64,000 nt of DNA, from assembly GCA_039908535.1 (NCBI GenBank), contig JAMOAW010000016.1:1-64000 (forward strand), in the 5' to 3' direction. A program made the position numbers and the translations under genes. The first letter of the stretch is position 1. The number at the start of each line of letters is the position of its first letter. The stretch comes from JAMOAW01 sp039908535 (GTDB lineage Bacteria; Pseudomonadota; Magnetococcia; Magnetococcales; JADFZT01). The notes under the pieces were generated by a model. It was not told the DNA's origin, did not search any database, and saw nothing but the letters and a program-made list of their open reading frames with translations. Shown here in pieces: positions 36,115-44,617 of the stretch.

Positions 36115-36295
36115 AACATAATGCCCTGCGGGCAAAAAATTAAAATCAAAGACAAAACCTTGGGGGATGAATCCCCCAAACCCCCTCTTTTTTTTAAGTA
36201 TTAAAAGAAAAGGGTGGGGGGAATTGGGGGGGTCTGAGGAATTCATCCTCCACGGTTTGGCCTTTAACTTCTTTGCCCGCAGAGCATCATATTTC
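36115..36295 (-). repeat. Composite A-type repeat (inverted chimera)
   Basis: The first two thirds read as a minus copy (GCCCTGCGGGC to GGGGGGAATTGGGGG). The sequence then switches to the plus-orientation end (GTCTGAGGAATTCATCC to GCCCGCAGAGC). The outer parts can pair with each other to form one long stem. Confidence 0.75.
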
Positions 36296-36302
36296 TTATT
36301 TT

Positions 36303-37181
36303 TTATTTGACAAAATATTCAAGATCTGGTGTGGCATATTGGGGACACTCCACTTGAAAAACAGGGCGTTGGGGGTCATCCAAACGAATAGCCGTGAGTT
36401 TACCACCATACACACAACCAGAATCCAAACCAATATGATGGGGGCCAACCGTTAATCCCGCCGCCGCCCAATGACCATAAACCACCTGCTCGCTTGGCTG
36501 CCAAGCCCGCACTTGATGCCAAGGTAAATAAGGAGAGTTGGGAGAAGGAAGCAAATAAGGGTTGGGACGATCCGAACCCACCCCAACCTGCGGCCACAAT
36601 AACAATCCCTCTGATGTCGTCATGCGAATTCGGGTAAAAACCGCTAAATCAAAACGGTGCCGTTGCAAAGATCCAGGGAGACTTAACGATTCGGACTCTA
36701 ACAACGGCGGACCATCTTTGCTTAAAAGTTGATGACAACGATCGGTATCTAAAAAAATCTCCTCTAAATTGCGCGCCCGTACCCGGGCATCCTCCAGGCT
36801 CCAAAAGGGATATAGCCCAGCATGGACCATGGACAGACCCAACTTAGGCTCCTGATGCAACAATGGTCGCCTGCGCAACCACTCCAGCCACGAACGTGCA
36901 CTGGGATCTTTTTGCAAATAGGCCATATGCGGGTCCGACTCCCAAGCCCGATGATCACAAAGGGCCATTATGGCGCGAATTTCATGGTTCCCCATGAGAG
37001 ATATCGCCCTATCTCCCATTTCTTGAACAAATTGAAGAAGTTTAATAGAGTCTGGACCACGATTGATTAAATCCCCAACAAACCAAAGATGGTCATGGGT
37101 ATATGAAAAATTGATCTTTTTTAATAATTCTTGCAACGGTTGCAGGCAACCATGCAGATCACCAATGGCGTAAAGTGCCAT
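36303..37181 (-). CDS. apaH: Symmetrical bis(5'-nucleosyl)-tetraphosphatase
   Basis: A 292-residue metallophosphatase that splits Ap4A into two ADP. The metal-binding blocks are in order: GDLHGC, FVGDLINRGPDS, GNHE, and the later VHAGLYPFW and YGHWAA. Length is typical of ApaH. It is 12 bp downstream of the CYTH gene and may share its transcript. Ap4A removal has been tied to RNA decapping and stress. Confidence 0.94.
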   Translation of the reverse strand: MALYAIGDLHGCLQPLQELLKKINFSYTHDHLWFVGDLINRGPDSIKLLQFVQEMGDRAISLMGNHEIRAIMALCDHRAWESDPHMAYLQKDPSARSWLEWLRRRPLLHQEPKLGLSMVHAGLYPFWSLEDARVRARNLEEIFLDTDRCHQLLSKDGPPLLESESLSLPGSLQRHRFDLAVFTRIRMTTSEGLLLWPQVGVGSDRPNPYLLPSPNSPYLPWHQVRAWQPSEQVVYGHWAAAGLTVGPHHIGLDSGCVYGGKLTAIRLDDPQRPVFQVECPQYATPDLEYFVK

Positions 37182-37193
37182 GTGTCAGACCTC

Positions 37194-37670
37194 CTATGGA
37201 TCAGTTTTCCACCGAATGTAGGGGGTTTGCACCAAATTGGAATTAAAATAACGTGGATCCAGTGAGATCTCCTTCCCGATCCATTCCGGTAAAAAAAGCT
37301 CCTGTTGGGCATGGGTGAGTTCGACCTCAGCCAATATCAGACCTTGATTGTCACCCGCAAACTCGTCCACCTCCCAAAGAACCCCCCCTTGTGCAATTCG
37401 ATACCGCGTTTTTTCGATCAAGGGGGTAAGACAGAGCTCGTTGAGAAGAACTTGAGCATCTGACAAGGGAATGGCATATTCAAATTCATGTTTAGTAATC
37501 CCCTGGGTCGCCCCCTTGATGGTCAAACTGGCCTGTTCTCCGGCCATGCGCACCCGAACGACCCGATCCTTGTCGGTGGATAAAAATCCTTGACGATACA
37601 ACACCCCCTCTGCCAAGCCACGCCATCCATCCCCTTGGACCAAAAAACGTCGTTCAATTTCCAAACCCAC
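37194..37670 (-). CDS. CYTH-domain phosphatase-like protein
   Basis: A 158-residue single CYTH domain. It begins with the defining ExExR motif (LEIERRFLV) and has alternating Arg/Lys and Glu pairs through the tunnel fold (VRVRM, LTIKGAT, EFEYAIPL, LAEVEL). Such proteins hydrolyse triphosphates such as inorganic tripolyphosphate or thiamine triphosphate, and a few make cAMP. The GTG at 37670 has GGAG eight bases upstream and lies 18 bp after the kinase-like gene; the ATG at 37712 would overlap that gene. Confidence 0.82.
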   Translation of the reverse strand: MGLEIERRFLVQGDGWRGLAEGVLYRQGFLSTDKDRVVRVRMAGEQASLTIKGATQGITKHEFEYAIPLSDAQVLLNELCLTPLIEKTRYRIAQGGVLWEVDEFAGDNQGLILAEVELTHAQQELFLPEWIGKEISLDPRYFNSNLVQTPYIRWKTDP

Positions 37671-37687
37671 GCGCTCTTCTCCAAATC

Positions 37688-38431
37688 CTAAGGAATCAAC
37701 TCTTTTTCCCAATGTTCAATATAGGCTGGCGTCTCGCCCTTTAGAAGCTCAGCAAAAGCAATCAAAGCTTTACGGGCACTCCCAATGGGATAATAAAAGG
37801 CATCCCAATTGTCGTTCCCTTCGCCATCTGGCAAATGAATCACATGTTGAAATTTCCAAGCTTCACGCATTTCAACGATGGCACTGGCAGCCCGTTTTTC
37901 AATATTTTCCAAATCTTTAAGAGAGAGATTCACCTTTTGTCTTCTGGCACGATGCAACAGCTTGCGCCGTTGCACATCCGCAACAAATTGGGCCAAATCC
38001 ACCCGTCTTTGCGGATTTTTAAGATAAAGAATTTCGTCACGACTCAAAGGAGAGAGAAAGACCGCTAAACTAGGAATACGATCAAACAGCCCAGACTCCC
38101 GCAATTTGGCGGGAACAAAAGGGTTACCTTCAAAAAAAGGGATATTCCCTTGATCAAAAATACGTTGAATTTGTGCCACCTCCAACGCCTGCAAGTCACC
38201 ACGAACATCCACTAAAATGTGACCATCCACACTTCGTAACGCCTCAATCTCCCCCCGTGGTCGAAAATAATAGTCCCGACCATCCACCTCACCCGGGCGA
38301 GGGGCGCGATCATTATAAAGAATCAGTTGGACAAATTTCTCAGCAAGCTCAGGATAAAATTTCTTTAAAGCTTCAAAAAGAGGGCCTTTGCCCACACAAG
38401 AGGGACCCGACAAAATGACTAATTGACTCAT
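37688..38431 (-). CDS. Guanylate-kinase-like protein with altered P-loop
   Basis: A 247-residue protein resembling guanylate kinase in the N-terminal block LVILSGPSCVGKGPLFEAL, the region NDRAPRPGEVDGRDYYF and the LFLSPLSRDE block. Two oddities stand out. The P-loop reads GPSCVGKGP, so the Ser/Thr after GK is missing. The protein is about 40 residues longer than usual Gmk. It may bind a different nucleotide or have lost kinase activity. ATG at 38431 has GGAGAG six bases upstream. It leads a leftward group with CYTH and ApaH, all nucleotide or polyphosphate proteins. Confidence 0.72.
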   Translation of the reverse strand: MSQLVILSGPSCVGKGPLFEALKKFYPELAEKFVQLILYNDRAPRPGEVDGRDYYFRPRGEIEALRSVDGHILVDVRGDLQALEVAQIQRIFDQGNIPFFEGNPFVPAKLRESGLFDRIPSLAVFLSPLSRDEILYLKNPQRRVDLAQFVADVQRRKLLHRARRQKVNLSLKDLENIEKRAASAIVEMREAWKFQHVIHLPDGEGNDNWDAFYYPIGSARKALIAFAELLKGETPAYIEHWEKELIP

Positions 38432-38446
38432 AAATTTCTCTCCCAA

Positions 38447-38655
38447 TCCAAATCACCTGCAAAGATAAAGGTCAGACTTATGCCAAGAAAATTTTCATCC
38501 TAACAAGTTTATAGAAATGAATTATAAAACATTATTAACAGGATAACAAGTTCTCAGGTTTTTATCTGAATAGAGATTGTGTTTATAACCGCACAAATGA
38601 TAGTAGATTATTTTGTTTTTTTATGGATGGATAATTCCACATGAACCAGCACATT
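38447..38655. other. Intergenic region, no gene seen
   Basis: An A/T-rich stretch between the kinase-like and CBS genes. No open frame of note and no recognisable RNA. It probably holds the promoter of the kinase-like/CYTH/apaH group, but no clear -35/-10 pair stands out. Confidence 0.3.
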
Positions 38656-38702
38656 AAAAAAATTTGCCTGCAATGAGTCCAGATAATCTCACCACAGGCA
38701 AA
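38656..38702 (-). terminator. Rho-independent terminator after the CBS gene
   Basis: On the minus strand TTTGCCTG pairs with CAGGCAAA around an inner GAG/CTC pairing, and the stem is followed by a run of seven T. It lies 32 bases past the stop of the CBS-domain gene. Confidence 0.7.
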
Positions 38703-38733
38703 CACACGCTTATCCAGATGTCATTCGACCATT

Positions 38734-39189
38734 TTAAAAAAGGGCCAACTCACGTTTAAAGATGGCTTTATGGATATCCCCTAAACTAATGATCCCAACC
38801 AGTTTATTTTCAGCATCCACCACAGGCACCCGTCGAAATTGCCGGAGGGCCATTTGGGCGGCGGCTTTCATGATCGGATCGTCAGCGGTAACCGTGTAAA
38901 CACGACCCGTCATCATTTGCCCAACTGTTTTGGAAAGTACCTCCCGGTAGGATTTCTCCATCGACTCAAAATCGCGACTGCGAATCGGGTCTTCAAGATA
39001 TTCCGAGTAGGTGGGCAACAAAGCATTCAGGATATCTTTCTCAGAAATAACCCCAATGAGATGATTGCTCCCGTCTACAACCGGTAGACCGCTAATTTTG
39101 TTGGTACAAATAACAGTTGCCACCGATTGGATCGTATCGTCGGCACTCGCCGTGCGAACGTCTTTGATCATCACATCTTTGACAAGCAT
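38734..39189 (-). CDS. CBS-domain pair protein
   Basis: A stand-alone 151-residue protein made of two CBS domains: the first around TASADDTIQSVATVI to LIGVISEKDIL, the second around TVTADDPIMKAAAQMA to LVGIISLGDIH. CBS pairs bind adenine nucleotides and act as sensors. No catalytic domain is attached. It appears to be transcribed alone, given the terminator downstream and about 150 bp of upstream space from rimI. Confidence 0.88.
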   Translation of the reverse strand: MLVKDVMIKDVRTASADDTIQSVATVICTNKISGLPVVDGSNHLIGVISEKDILNALLPTYSEYLEDPIRSRDFESMEKSYREVLSKTVGQMMTGRVYTVTADDPIMKAAAQMALRQFRRVPVVDAENKLVGIISLGDIHKAIFKRELALF

Positions 39190-39337
39190 TGGATTTTGTC
39201 CCTTTCGTTAGAGAGTAAACTCGGACGTTTCACAACGACCGCGCTTGTATCTTTTATCATTTTCCGAATTTTAATTCTAATTCTAAAGTTTGACTTTGCA
39301 ATTCAATGATACATCATATGGGGTTGATGCCTGCATT

Positions 39338-39787
39338 TCAAGGGATGCAGAACCCCTGCATCAGCCAAGCATCTTCCACCCCCTTTTTCCCGACAAAATA
39401 GTCATGTCGTCTATGTATCGGAAAAAATCCCATAGATTCATATAACTTTATAGCCGGTTGATTCGAAACCCCAACCTCCAAAAGCAACACCAAATCGGGG
39501 GTTTGCTTCACCATTTCCATCCATTCCGTCAACAGTTTCCGTGCCCAACTTTGACGCCGAAACTCTGGTAAAATGCCCACATTTAAAAGATGCCAGGCAT
39601 CTGGAAATTGCCGTGCAACAAGAAACCCAATCACCCTTTCGGGTAGTTGGACAACAACTCGGAAAAAAGAGTTCAAAAATAATTCTTCCAAAAACATCCC
39701 CTGACTCCATGGATAAGAGGCAATCTCCGCCTCCAGTTGGACCACCTGGGAAAGATACCGCTTTTGCATAGGTTCTGTTCGGAACAT
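39338..39787 (-). CDS. rimI: Ribosomal-protein-alanine N-acetyltransferase (RimI-like)
   Basis: A 149-residue GNAT acetyltransferase. N-terminal EIASYPWSQGMFLEEL and the VGILPEFRRQSWARKLL acetyl-CoA site match RimI, as do LLEVGVSNQPAIKLYESMGF and the basic tail. RimI acetylates the N-terminus of ribosomal protein S18. tsaB lies upstream on the same strand, the usual partner, but here about 520 bp with a repeat come between them. Confidence 0.85.
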   Translation of the reverse strand: MFRTEPMQKRYLSQVVQLEAEIASYPWSQGMFLEELFLNSFFRVVVQLPERVIGFLVARQFPDAWHLLNVGILPEFRRQSWARKLLTEWMEMVKQTPDLVLLLEVGVSNQPAIKLYESMGFFPIHRRHDYFVGKKGVEDAWLMQGFCIP

Positions 39788-39809
39788 ATTTTCTATAATT
39801 TCCGTCTAA

Positions 39810-40149
39810 AATTAAAATCAAAACCCTGGAAGATTGGAGGCGATTCTCCACCCCCCAAAAATCTTGAATATGATTTTTTATACCGATAATGCGTCCAAAT
39901 GCCTTGGTGACGATACAGACAGTTTTTTAAGATGGCAAGAATTTATCTAAAAATTTTCCAATAATCGCACAAAAAGGTTGACAGCGTAAGCATCAGCTTT
40001 TCAACGAATACAAACAAAACCAAAATCGGTCATAAAAAAAATCCTGTAGTCAAATAGGGGCTTCGGAAGGCCCCACTATCATGCGGAATCTATCTTGCTC
40101 ATTGAGGAAAACTGCTTGTAGCAGCAGCAAACAAGATTAAAAAAATGCA
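39810..40149. other. Intergenic region between tsaB and rimI
   Basis: No open frame of note. A degraded A-type fragment lies at about 39811-39875. Around 40057-40075 there is a GGGGCTTCGGAAGGCCCC hairpin; on the minus strand it is followed some 20 bases later by a T-run. A small RNA or attenuator on the minus strand is possible, but I recognise no family. Confidence 0.35.
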
Positions 40150-40309
40150 CCTGATGCCCTGCGGGCAAAAAATTAAAATCAAAGACAAAACCTTGGGGAA
40201 TGAATCCCCCAAACCCCCTCTTCTTTTTTAAGTATTATAAAGGAAAGGGTGGGAGGATTGGGGGCTGTTCTCCGCCCCAAAGATCTTGATTTCTATTTTT
40301 TCGATACAT
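40150..40309 (-). repeat. A-type multi-hairpin repeat
   Basis: A full minus-oriented copy, slightly diverged (GGGGAATGAATCCCCC), touching the 3' end of tsaB. Confidence 0.85.
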
Positions 40310-41028
40310 TAAAATATCTTTCTTTGCGCATCACTGGGACGTAAATAGAGAGGTTCCAGATGATCCAGAGAAGATGGACCCTGCTGACGCCAAAGATCAT
40401 AACCATAGAGGGCAAGAGAGACTGGATCCATTTGCCAAACAATTTCAGGGGCAATGAGAAACCTATCACCAAGCACTGCAAGCAAAGCCCCCTGATTAGC
40501 GGCCAAGCCACTCCCCAAAAACAGAGGGGAAAAAGCCGGGTCACGCGCTTGGTAGGCAAAAAGTCTCTCTATAAATCCTTGCATACTGCACAATGTCGGT
40601 TCCAATAGGGGTTGGAGCAGACCTGTTGCAGAAACTTGATAGATAGCCACAAAAAGATCGCCCCGCTGGGCATCGGTGGTTACGGCGACAAGGGGTCGAA
40701 GGGGAGCCCCCCATTTTCTAGCTCCCACCGCTAGGGCGGTCAAGGTATCAACTCCAACCAAAGGCCGCCCATGGGCCAGACAAATCCCCTTGGCCAATCC
40801 CAAAGTCACCCGCAAACCTACAAAAGAGCCTGGTCCCAAAGTGACAACGATTAAATCGAGATCTTTAGGAGTACAATGACTCGTTGCAAAAAGTTGCTTC
40901 AAGGCGTTGGAAAGATGAACAATGTGGCCTTGATAACTTTGAAAATGGGTTTGAAATACCACCTCGCCATCCGTTAAAAAGGCGAGAGAACCGGTGGTGG
41001 AACTGCTGTCCATGGCGAGAATGTTCAT
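40309..41028 (-). CDS. tsaB: tRNA threonylcarbamoyladenosine biosynthesis protein TsaB
   Basis: A 239-residue ASKHA-fold protein. The N-terminal NILAMDSSSTTGSLAF and the key block VTLGPGSFVGLRVTLGLAKG identify TsaB, the scaffold partner of TsaD in making t6A on ANN-decoding tRNAs. I place the start at the ATG at 41028, because the TTG at 41043 lacks better support. Its last bases meet a repeat. Confidence 0.92.
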   Translation of the reverse strand: MNILAMDSSSTTGSLAFLTDGEVVFQTHFQSYQGHIVHLSNALKQLFATSHCTPKDLDLIVVTLGPGSFVGLRVTLGLAKGICLAHGRPLVGVDTLTALAVGARKWGAPLRPLVAVTTDAQRGDLFVAIYQVSATGLLQPLLEPTLCSMQGFIERLFAYQARDPAFSPLFLGSGLAANQGALLAVLGDRFLIAPEIVWQMDPVSLALYGYDLWRQQGPSSLDHLEPLYLRPSDAQRKIF

Positions 41029-41065
41029 AGGGTTTTTTACCAATTCATATCTTTTTTAATCTTTA

Positions 41066-41236
41066 GAACATGATGCCCTGCGGGCAAAAAATTAAAATCA
41101 AAGACAAAACCTTGGGGAATGGGGGGCGGTTCTCCGCCCCCCAAGGTCTTGATTTTTATTTTTCCGATACATTAAAATTAAAAGAAAAAAGGGGGCTGAG
41201 GGATAGCCCCCAGGGTTTTGTCTTTACTTTTCGCAC
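41066..41236 (-). repeat. Composite A-type repeat
   Basis: A minus-oriented copy with an internal deletion that joins CCTTGGGGAAT to the GGGGGGCGG hairpin, ending at CCGATACATT. It is followed by a plus-oriented half (GGGGGCTGAGGGATAGCCCCC to TTGTCTTTAC). It lies between tsaB and the divergent Rpn-family gene. Confidence 0.8.
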
Positions 41237-41321
41237 AAGCACTATAATAGGTTTCACCATGCGTTGTCCACACTTTCAAACGATACTGGTAACGGCTCAT
41301 CCAAACTGATATTCTTACCAT

Positions 41322-42341
41322 ATGAGCGAGATAACCCAACCGCATGACCGTTTATTCAAGGCCCTTATGTCCTATCCTGAGACGGCAGCGGCCTTTTTGC
41401 GGGAATACCTACCCTCAGAGGTGACCCAAATATTGGCACCTGACCCTCCTCTATTTGTGGAAGGCAATTTTATTGAGGAGCGGTTGCGTCCCTATTTTTC
41501 GGATCGCTTATTCCAGGCCAAAACAATCAGTGGCAAAATTTTATTTTTCTATGTCCTAATTGAACATAAAAGTTATCTGGATAAAAAGGTAGGCTGGCAG
41601 ATTTTCCGAGGCATATCTGCCTTTATAGAGCAAAAAACTCGAGAAGATGAACAATGGACAAAATTACCAGCCATTGTTCCCATGCTTTTATACCATGGGG
41701 AACAAGAGTGGCATTTTTCAAATGAATTTTTGGCCTTGGTCGATACAGAGGAAACCTTACGTCCATGGTTATTAAACTTTTGCTTTCCGGTGATAGACTT
41801 AGGACCAATTCCCAACAAACAACTATCCAAACATGCCCGTCTGCGGGCCGGTTTGATGGCGTTAAAATACGGGACGCGGGATCCTCAAACACAAATGGAA
41901 GCCTTAGAAGAGATCATCGCTGTCCTTGAAGAGGTGCCAGAACTTTTGCTTTCGGTACTTTTATATTTATTGACCACATTCCCATATTTGGATGAAAAAC
42001 AGGTGCGACTCGTCGTACGTCGCATCAACCCCAAGGAGGAAACGAAGATGATGTCCCAATTTGCTCAAGAGATATTAAACAAAAACAAACCAGAGTGGAT
42101 CATGAAAGGACGACAAGAAGGACGACAGGAAGGACGGCAAGAAGGACGGCAAGAAGAGGCCGCCAAAATTCTCCTACGCCTATTAACCCGCCGTTTTGGT
42201 ACCTTGCCTGCCCATCTCCAAGAGAAGGTCAATGGAGCAAATACAGAGACCCTCGAACTTTGGAGTGACTTGGTCTTGGATTCCCATTCTCTTGAAGAGG
42301 TGTTCGGCGTAAATATCTCACCTAATGAATTGATGTATTGA
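41322..42341 (+). CDS. Rpn/YhgA-family PD-(D/E)XK nuclease-like protein
   Basis: A 339-residue protein of the recombination-promoting nuclease/'transposase-associated' family. N-terminal HDRLFKALMSYPETAAAFL, FFYVLIEHKSYLD (the E-x-K part of a PD-(D/E)XK core) and PAIVPMLLYHGEQEW are typical. Near the C-terminus a run of four GRQE units, encoded by a 12-bp tandem repeat at about 42109-42158, precedes a DUF4351-like tail (LLRLLTRRFG...). Rpn proteins raise RecA-independent recombination; many occur in multi-copy families. No terminal inverted repeats are visible, so there is no evidence for an intact IS. Confidence 0.85.
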   Translation: MSEITQPHDRLFKALMSYPETAAAFLREYLPSEVTQILAPDPPLFVEGNFIEERLRPYFSDRLFQAKTISGKILFFYVLIEHKSYLDKKVGWQIFRGISAFIEQKTREDEQWTKLPAIVPMLLYHGEQEWHFSNEFLALVDTEETLRPWLLNFCFPVIDLGPIPNKQLSKHARLRAGLMALKYGTRDPQTQMEALEEIIAVLEEVPELLLSVLLYLLTTFPYLDEKQVRLVVRRINPKEETKMMSQFAQEILNKNKPEWIMKGRQEGRQEGRQEGRQEEAAKILLRLLTRRFGTLPAHLQEKVNGANTETLELWSDLVLDSHSLEEVFGVNISPNELMY

Positions 42342-42432
42342 GATATTTAACAATAATGCATCCATAGAGATTGAGTTGTTTTTACGTGTCATAAAACCAA
42401 ACCCTGGGAATCTTTTCCCAAAACTTTTACAT

Positions 42433-44367
42433 TTAAGCCTGAAAAAATCTTTTGACCACCTCACACTCTCTGGTCAAAGGAGCAGGAGGCAATTCGGCTA
42501 AAATTCTGCTGCCATAACGTTTCGTAAACAAACGAATGTCCAATATCGCCAATACCCCACGATCTTCACTGCGACGCAACAAGCGGCCAACACCCTGTTT
42601 TAAAGAAAGAATCGCTTTTGGTAAAGAAAAATCCATAAAATCATTTCCCCCCAAAGAAACAATGTGTTGACTGCGGGCTTTGGTCAGGGGCTCATCGGGA
42701 ACATCAAAAGGAATACGATCAATAATCACCAAAGAAAGCGACTCCCCAGGAATATCCACCCCTTCCCAAAAGCTGCGCACCGCCATCAACACCGAGGCGG
42801 TCTCGCGACGGAAGATCTCCAACAACGCCTTTTTGGGCCGCTCTCCTTGCACCAACAATGGAAAGGGTAACTCATCCCGAATGGCTTGGTAAACCATCTC
42901 CATCTTCTGCAAACTGGTAAACAAACAGAGGGCACGACCAGAGCTGGCATGTAACAGTTGCACAATCTCCTGAACAAGAAGGGTCTCAAAAGAAGGCTCT
43001 CTGGGATCGGGAAAAGAACGAGGCACATAAAGAAGTGCTCGTTGAGTAAAATCAAAAGGAGAGTCCAAACGGTCCCGATAGGCGGTGTTGGGGGGTACCC
43101 CCATTTGCCGCTCAAAAAAATCAAAGGCATCATACCCTTTGCTGGTCGCCAATGTCGCAGAGGTAAAAATGGCCGTACTCAAGCGCGGATAAAGAGCCTC
43201 ACGCAACGTTGGACCGGTATCCAGTGGCGAGGCCTTTAAAAAAATATTCCGGTTGCGGGTTTCATACCAATAGACCCGCGCTGGATCATTCAAGGCCTGG
43301 ATTTGTTCGGTATCGACCAACATCACTTCGGCACGCCGCCCCAACGCGGCCAAACCACTGCTGCGGGTTCGATGCGGGTCCAACTGATGAATCAACCGCT
43401 TTAAAGCCTTGATCACCTCAGTCAAAGCCCGTCCAGGGAGAGCGCGCAGATCCTCGGCTTGCAAGGATTGACTGACATTTTCCCCTGGAAAGGCTTGGCG
43501 CAACCCGGTGGCTGCGCTCTCCAAGGCAGAAAATGCCCCCATCAAAGCGATATCATCGGCCCCGACGGTTTGAAACTCCGCCCGACCATCCTGGGCCAAT
43601 TCCCGCAGTTGATAGGTGCTGATTTCCAAACCAAAATGAGCGGTGACCACATCGGGTATCTGATGAGCCTCATCGAAGACCACAATTTGATGTTTCGGGA
43701 GAATCTCGCCAAAGCCCCCCTCTTTGACCGCCAAATCGGCGAAAAAAAGGTGATGATTGACGATCACCAAGTTGGCATGTTTGGCCTTTTCGCGCATGGC
43801 GAACAAAAAACAGGCATCATAGTCGGGACATTTACGTCCCAGACACCGTTCCCCCCCGGCATTGAGATCGCGCCAAAAATTGAGCTGTTCAGGGAGATTT
43901 GAAAGTTCATCCCGGTCCCCCGTCTGGGTCTTGCGTGACCAGGAGAGCACCTCTTGGAACCAATTTTCCTCCTCCTTGTCCGCCAAAAGTGGGGCGACCT
44001 GAAACGCCCGCAGTCGGTAAAGACAGAGATAATTATTACGTCCCTTTAGGGTAACGGCAACCAAAGGCCGATTTAAAACCCGACGCAACAAAGGCAGATC
44101 GGTTTCGGTGATTTGGTCTTGCAGAGCCTTGGTGGCGGTGGAGACCGTCAGCTGTTGACAAAATGAAAGCAAAGGCAATAAATATGCAAGCGTTTTTCCG
44201 GTTCCAGTACCTGCTTCCACCAACAAATGGCACCCCTGACTAGCCGCTTGGGTGACTAAAAATGCCATGCGGTTTTGCACATGACGCGGCTCATAATAAG
44301 GTAAATTTTGCGCCAAACGGCTTTCTGGTCCAAAAAGCCTGTGAATAAAATCGTTGAGATTCTCCAT
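42433..44367 (-). CDS. dinG: DinG/YoaA-type iron-sulfur helicase
   Basis: A 644-residue XPD-like SF2 helicase acting in DNA repair. Walker A is in VEAGTGTGKTLAYLLP, followed by TATKALQDQ. The Fe-S cluster cysteines lie in NNYLCLYRL and CLGRKCPDYDAC, then the DEAH box in VFDEAHQI. The C-terminal half has VRSFWEGVDIPGESL and QGVGRLLRRSED. Length suits YoaA/DinG; I cannot separate these two by eye. The gene stands alone, between the Rpn gene and a repeat. Confidence 0.93.
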   Translation of the reverse strand: MENLNDFIHRLFGPESRLAQNLPYYEPRHVQNRMAFLVTQAASQGCHLLVEAGTGTGKTLAYLLPLLSFCQQLTVSTATKALQDQITETDLPLLRRVLNRPLVAVTLKGRNNYLCLYRLRAFQVAPLLADKEEENWFQEVLSWSRKTQTGDRDELSNLPEQLNFWRDLNAGGERCLGRKCPDYDACFLFAMREKAKHANLVIVNHHLFFADLAVKEGGFGEILPKHQIVVFDEAHQIPDVVTAHFGLEISTYQLRELAQDGRAEFQTVGADDIALMGAFSALESAATGLRQAFPGENVSQSLQAEDLRALPGRALTEVIKALKRLIHQLDPHRTRSSGLAALGRRAEVMLVDTEQIQALNDPARVYWYETRNRNIFLKASPLDTGPTLREALYPRLSTAIFTSATLATSKGYDAFDFFERQMGVPPNTAYRDRLDSPFDFTQRALLYVPRSFPDPREPSFETLLVQEIVQLLHASSGRALCLFTSLQKMEMVYQAIRDELPFPLLVQGERPKKALLEIFRRETASVLMAVRSFWEGVDIPGESLSLVIIDRIPFDVPDEPLTKARSQHIVSLGGNDFMDFSLPKAILSLKQGVGRLLRRSEDRGVLAILDIRLFTKRYGSRILAELPPAPLTRECEVVKRFFQA

Positions 44368-44416
44368 GAGGCAGTATATTCTCTTTCCAAAATATGGTAA
44401 CTGAGCATGAATGTTT

Positions 44417-44579
44417 CATGTCTCGGAAAAATAAAAATCAAGACCTTGGGGGCCCAGAACCGCCCCCCAATTCCCCCCACCCTTTTCTTTTAATACTTAA
44501 AAAAAAGAGGGGGGCTGGGGGATTCATCCCCCAGGGTTTGGCTTTTAATTTTATGTTTGCCCGCAGGGCATCATGTTCG
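44417..44579 (+). repeat. A-type multi-hairpin repeat
   Basis: A full plus-oriented copy. Its GCCCGCAGGGCATCATGTTCG end lies 15 bases before the first codon of the queD open frame and may have displaced the original start region. Confidence 0.85.
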
Positions 44580-44617
44580 TATCATTTAATTAAATATGTG
44601 GAAAGAAAAAAATAAAA

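Noticed and set aside
41322..42341. Rpn-family gene as an intact insertion sequence
   Set aside because: No terminal inverted repeats or target duplications are visible; the flanking sequence on the left is an ordinary A-type repeat.
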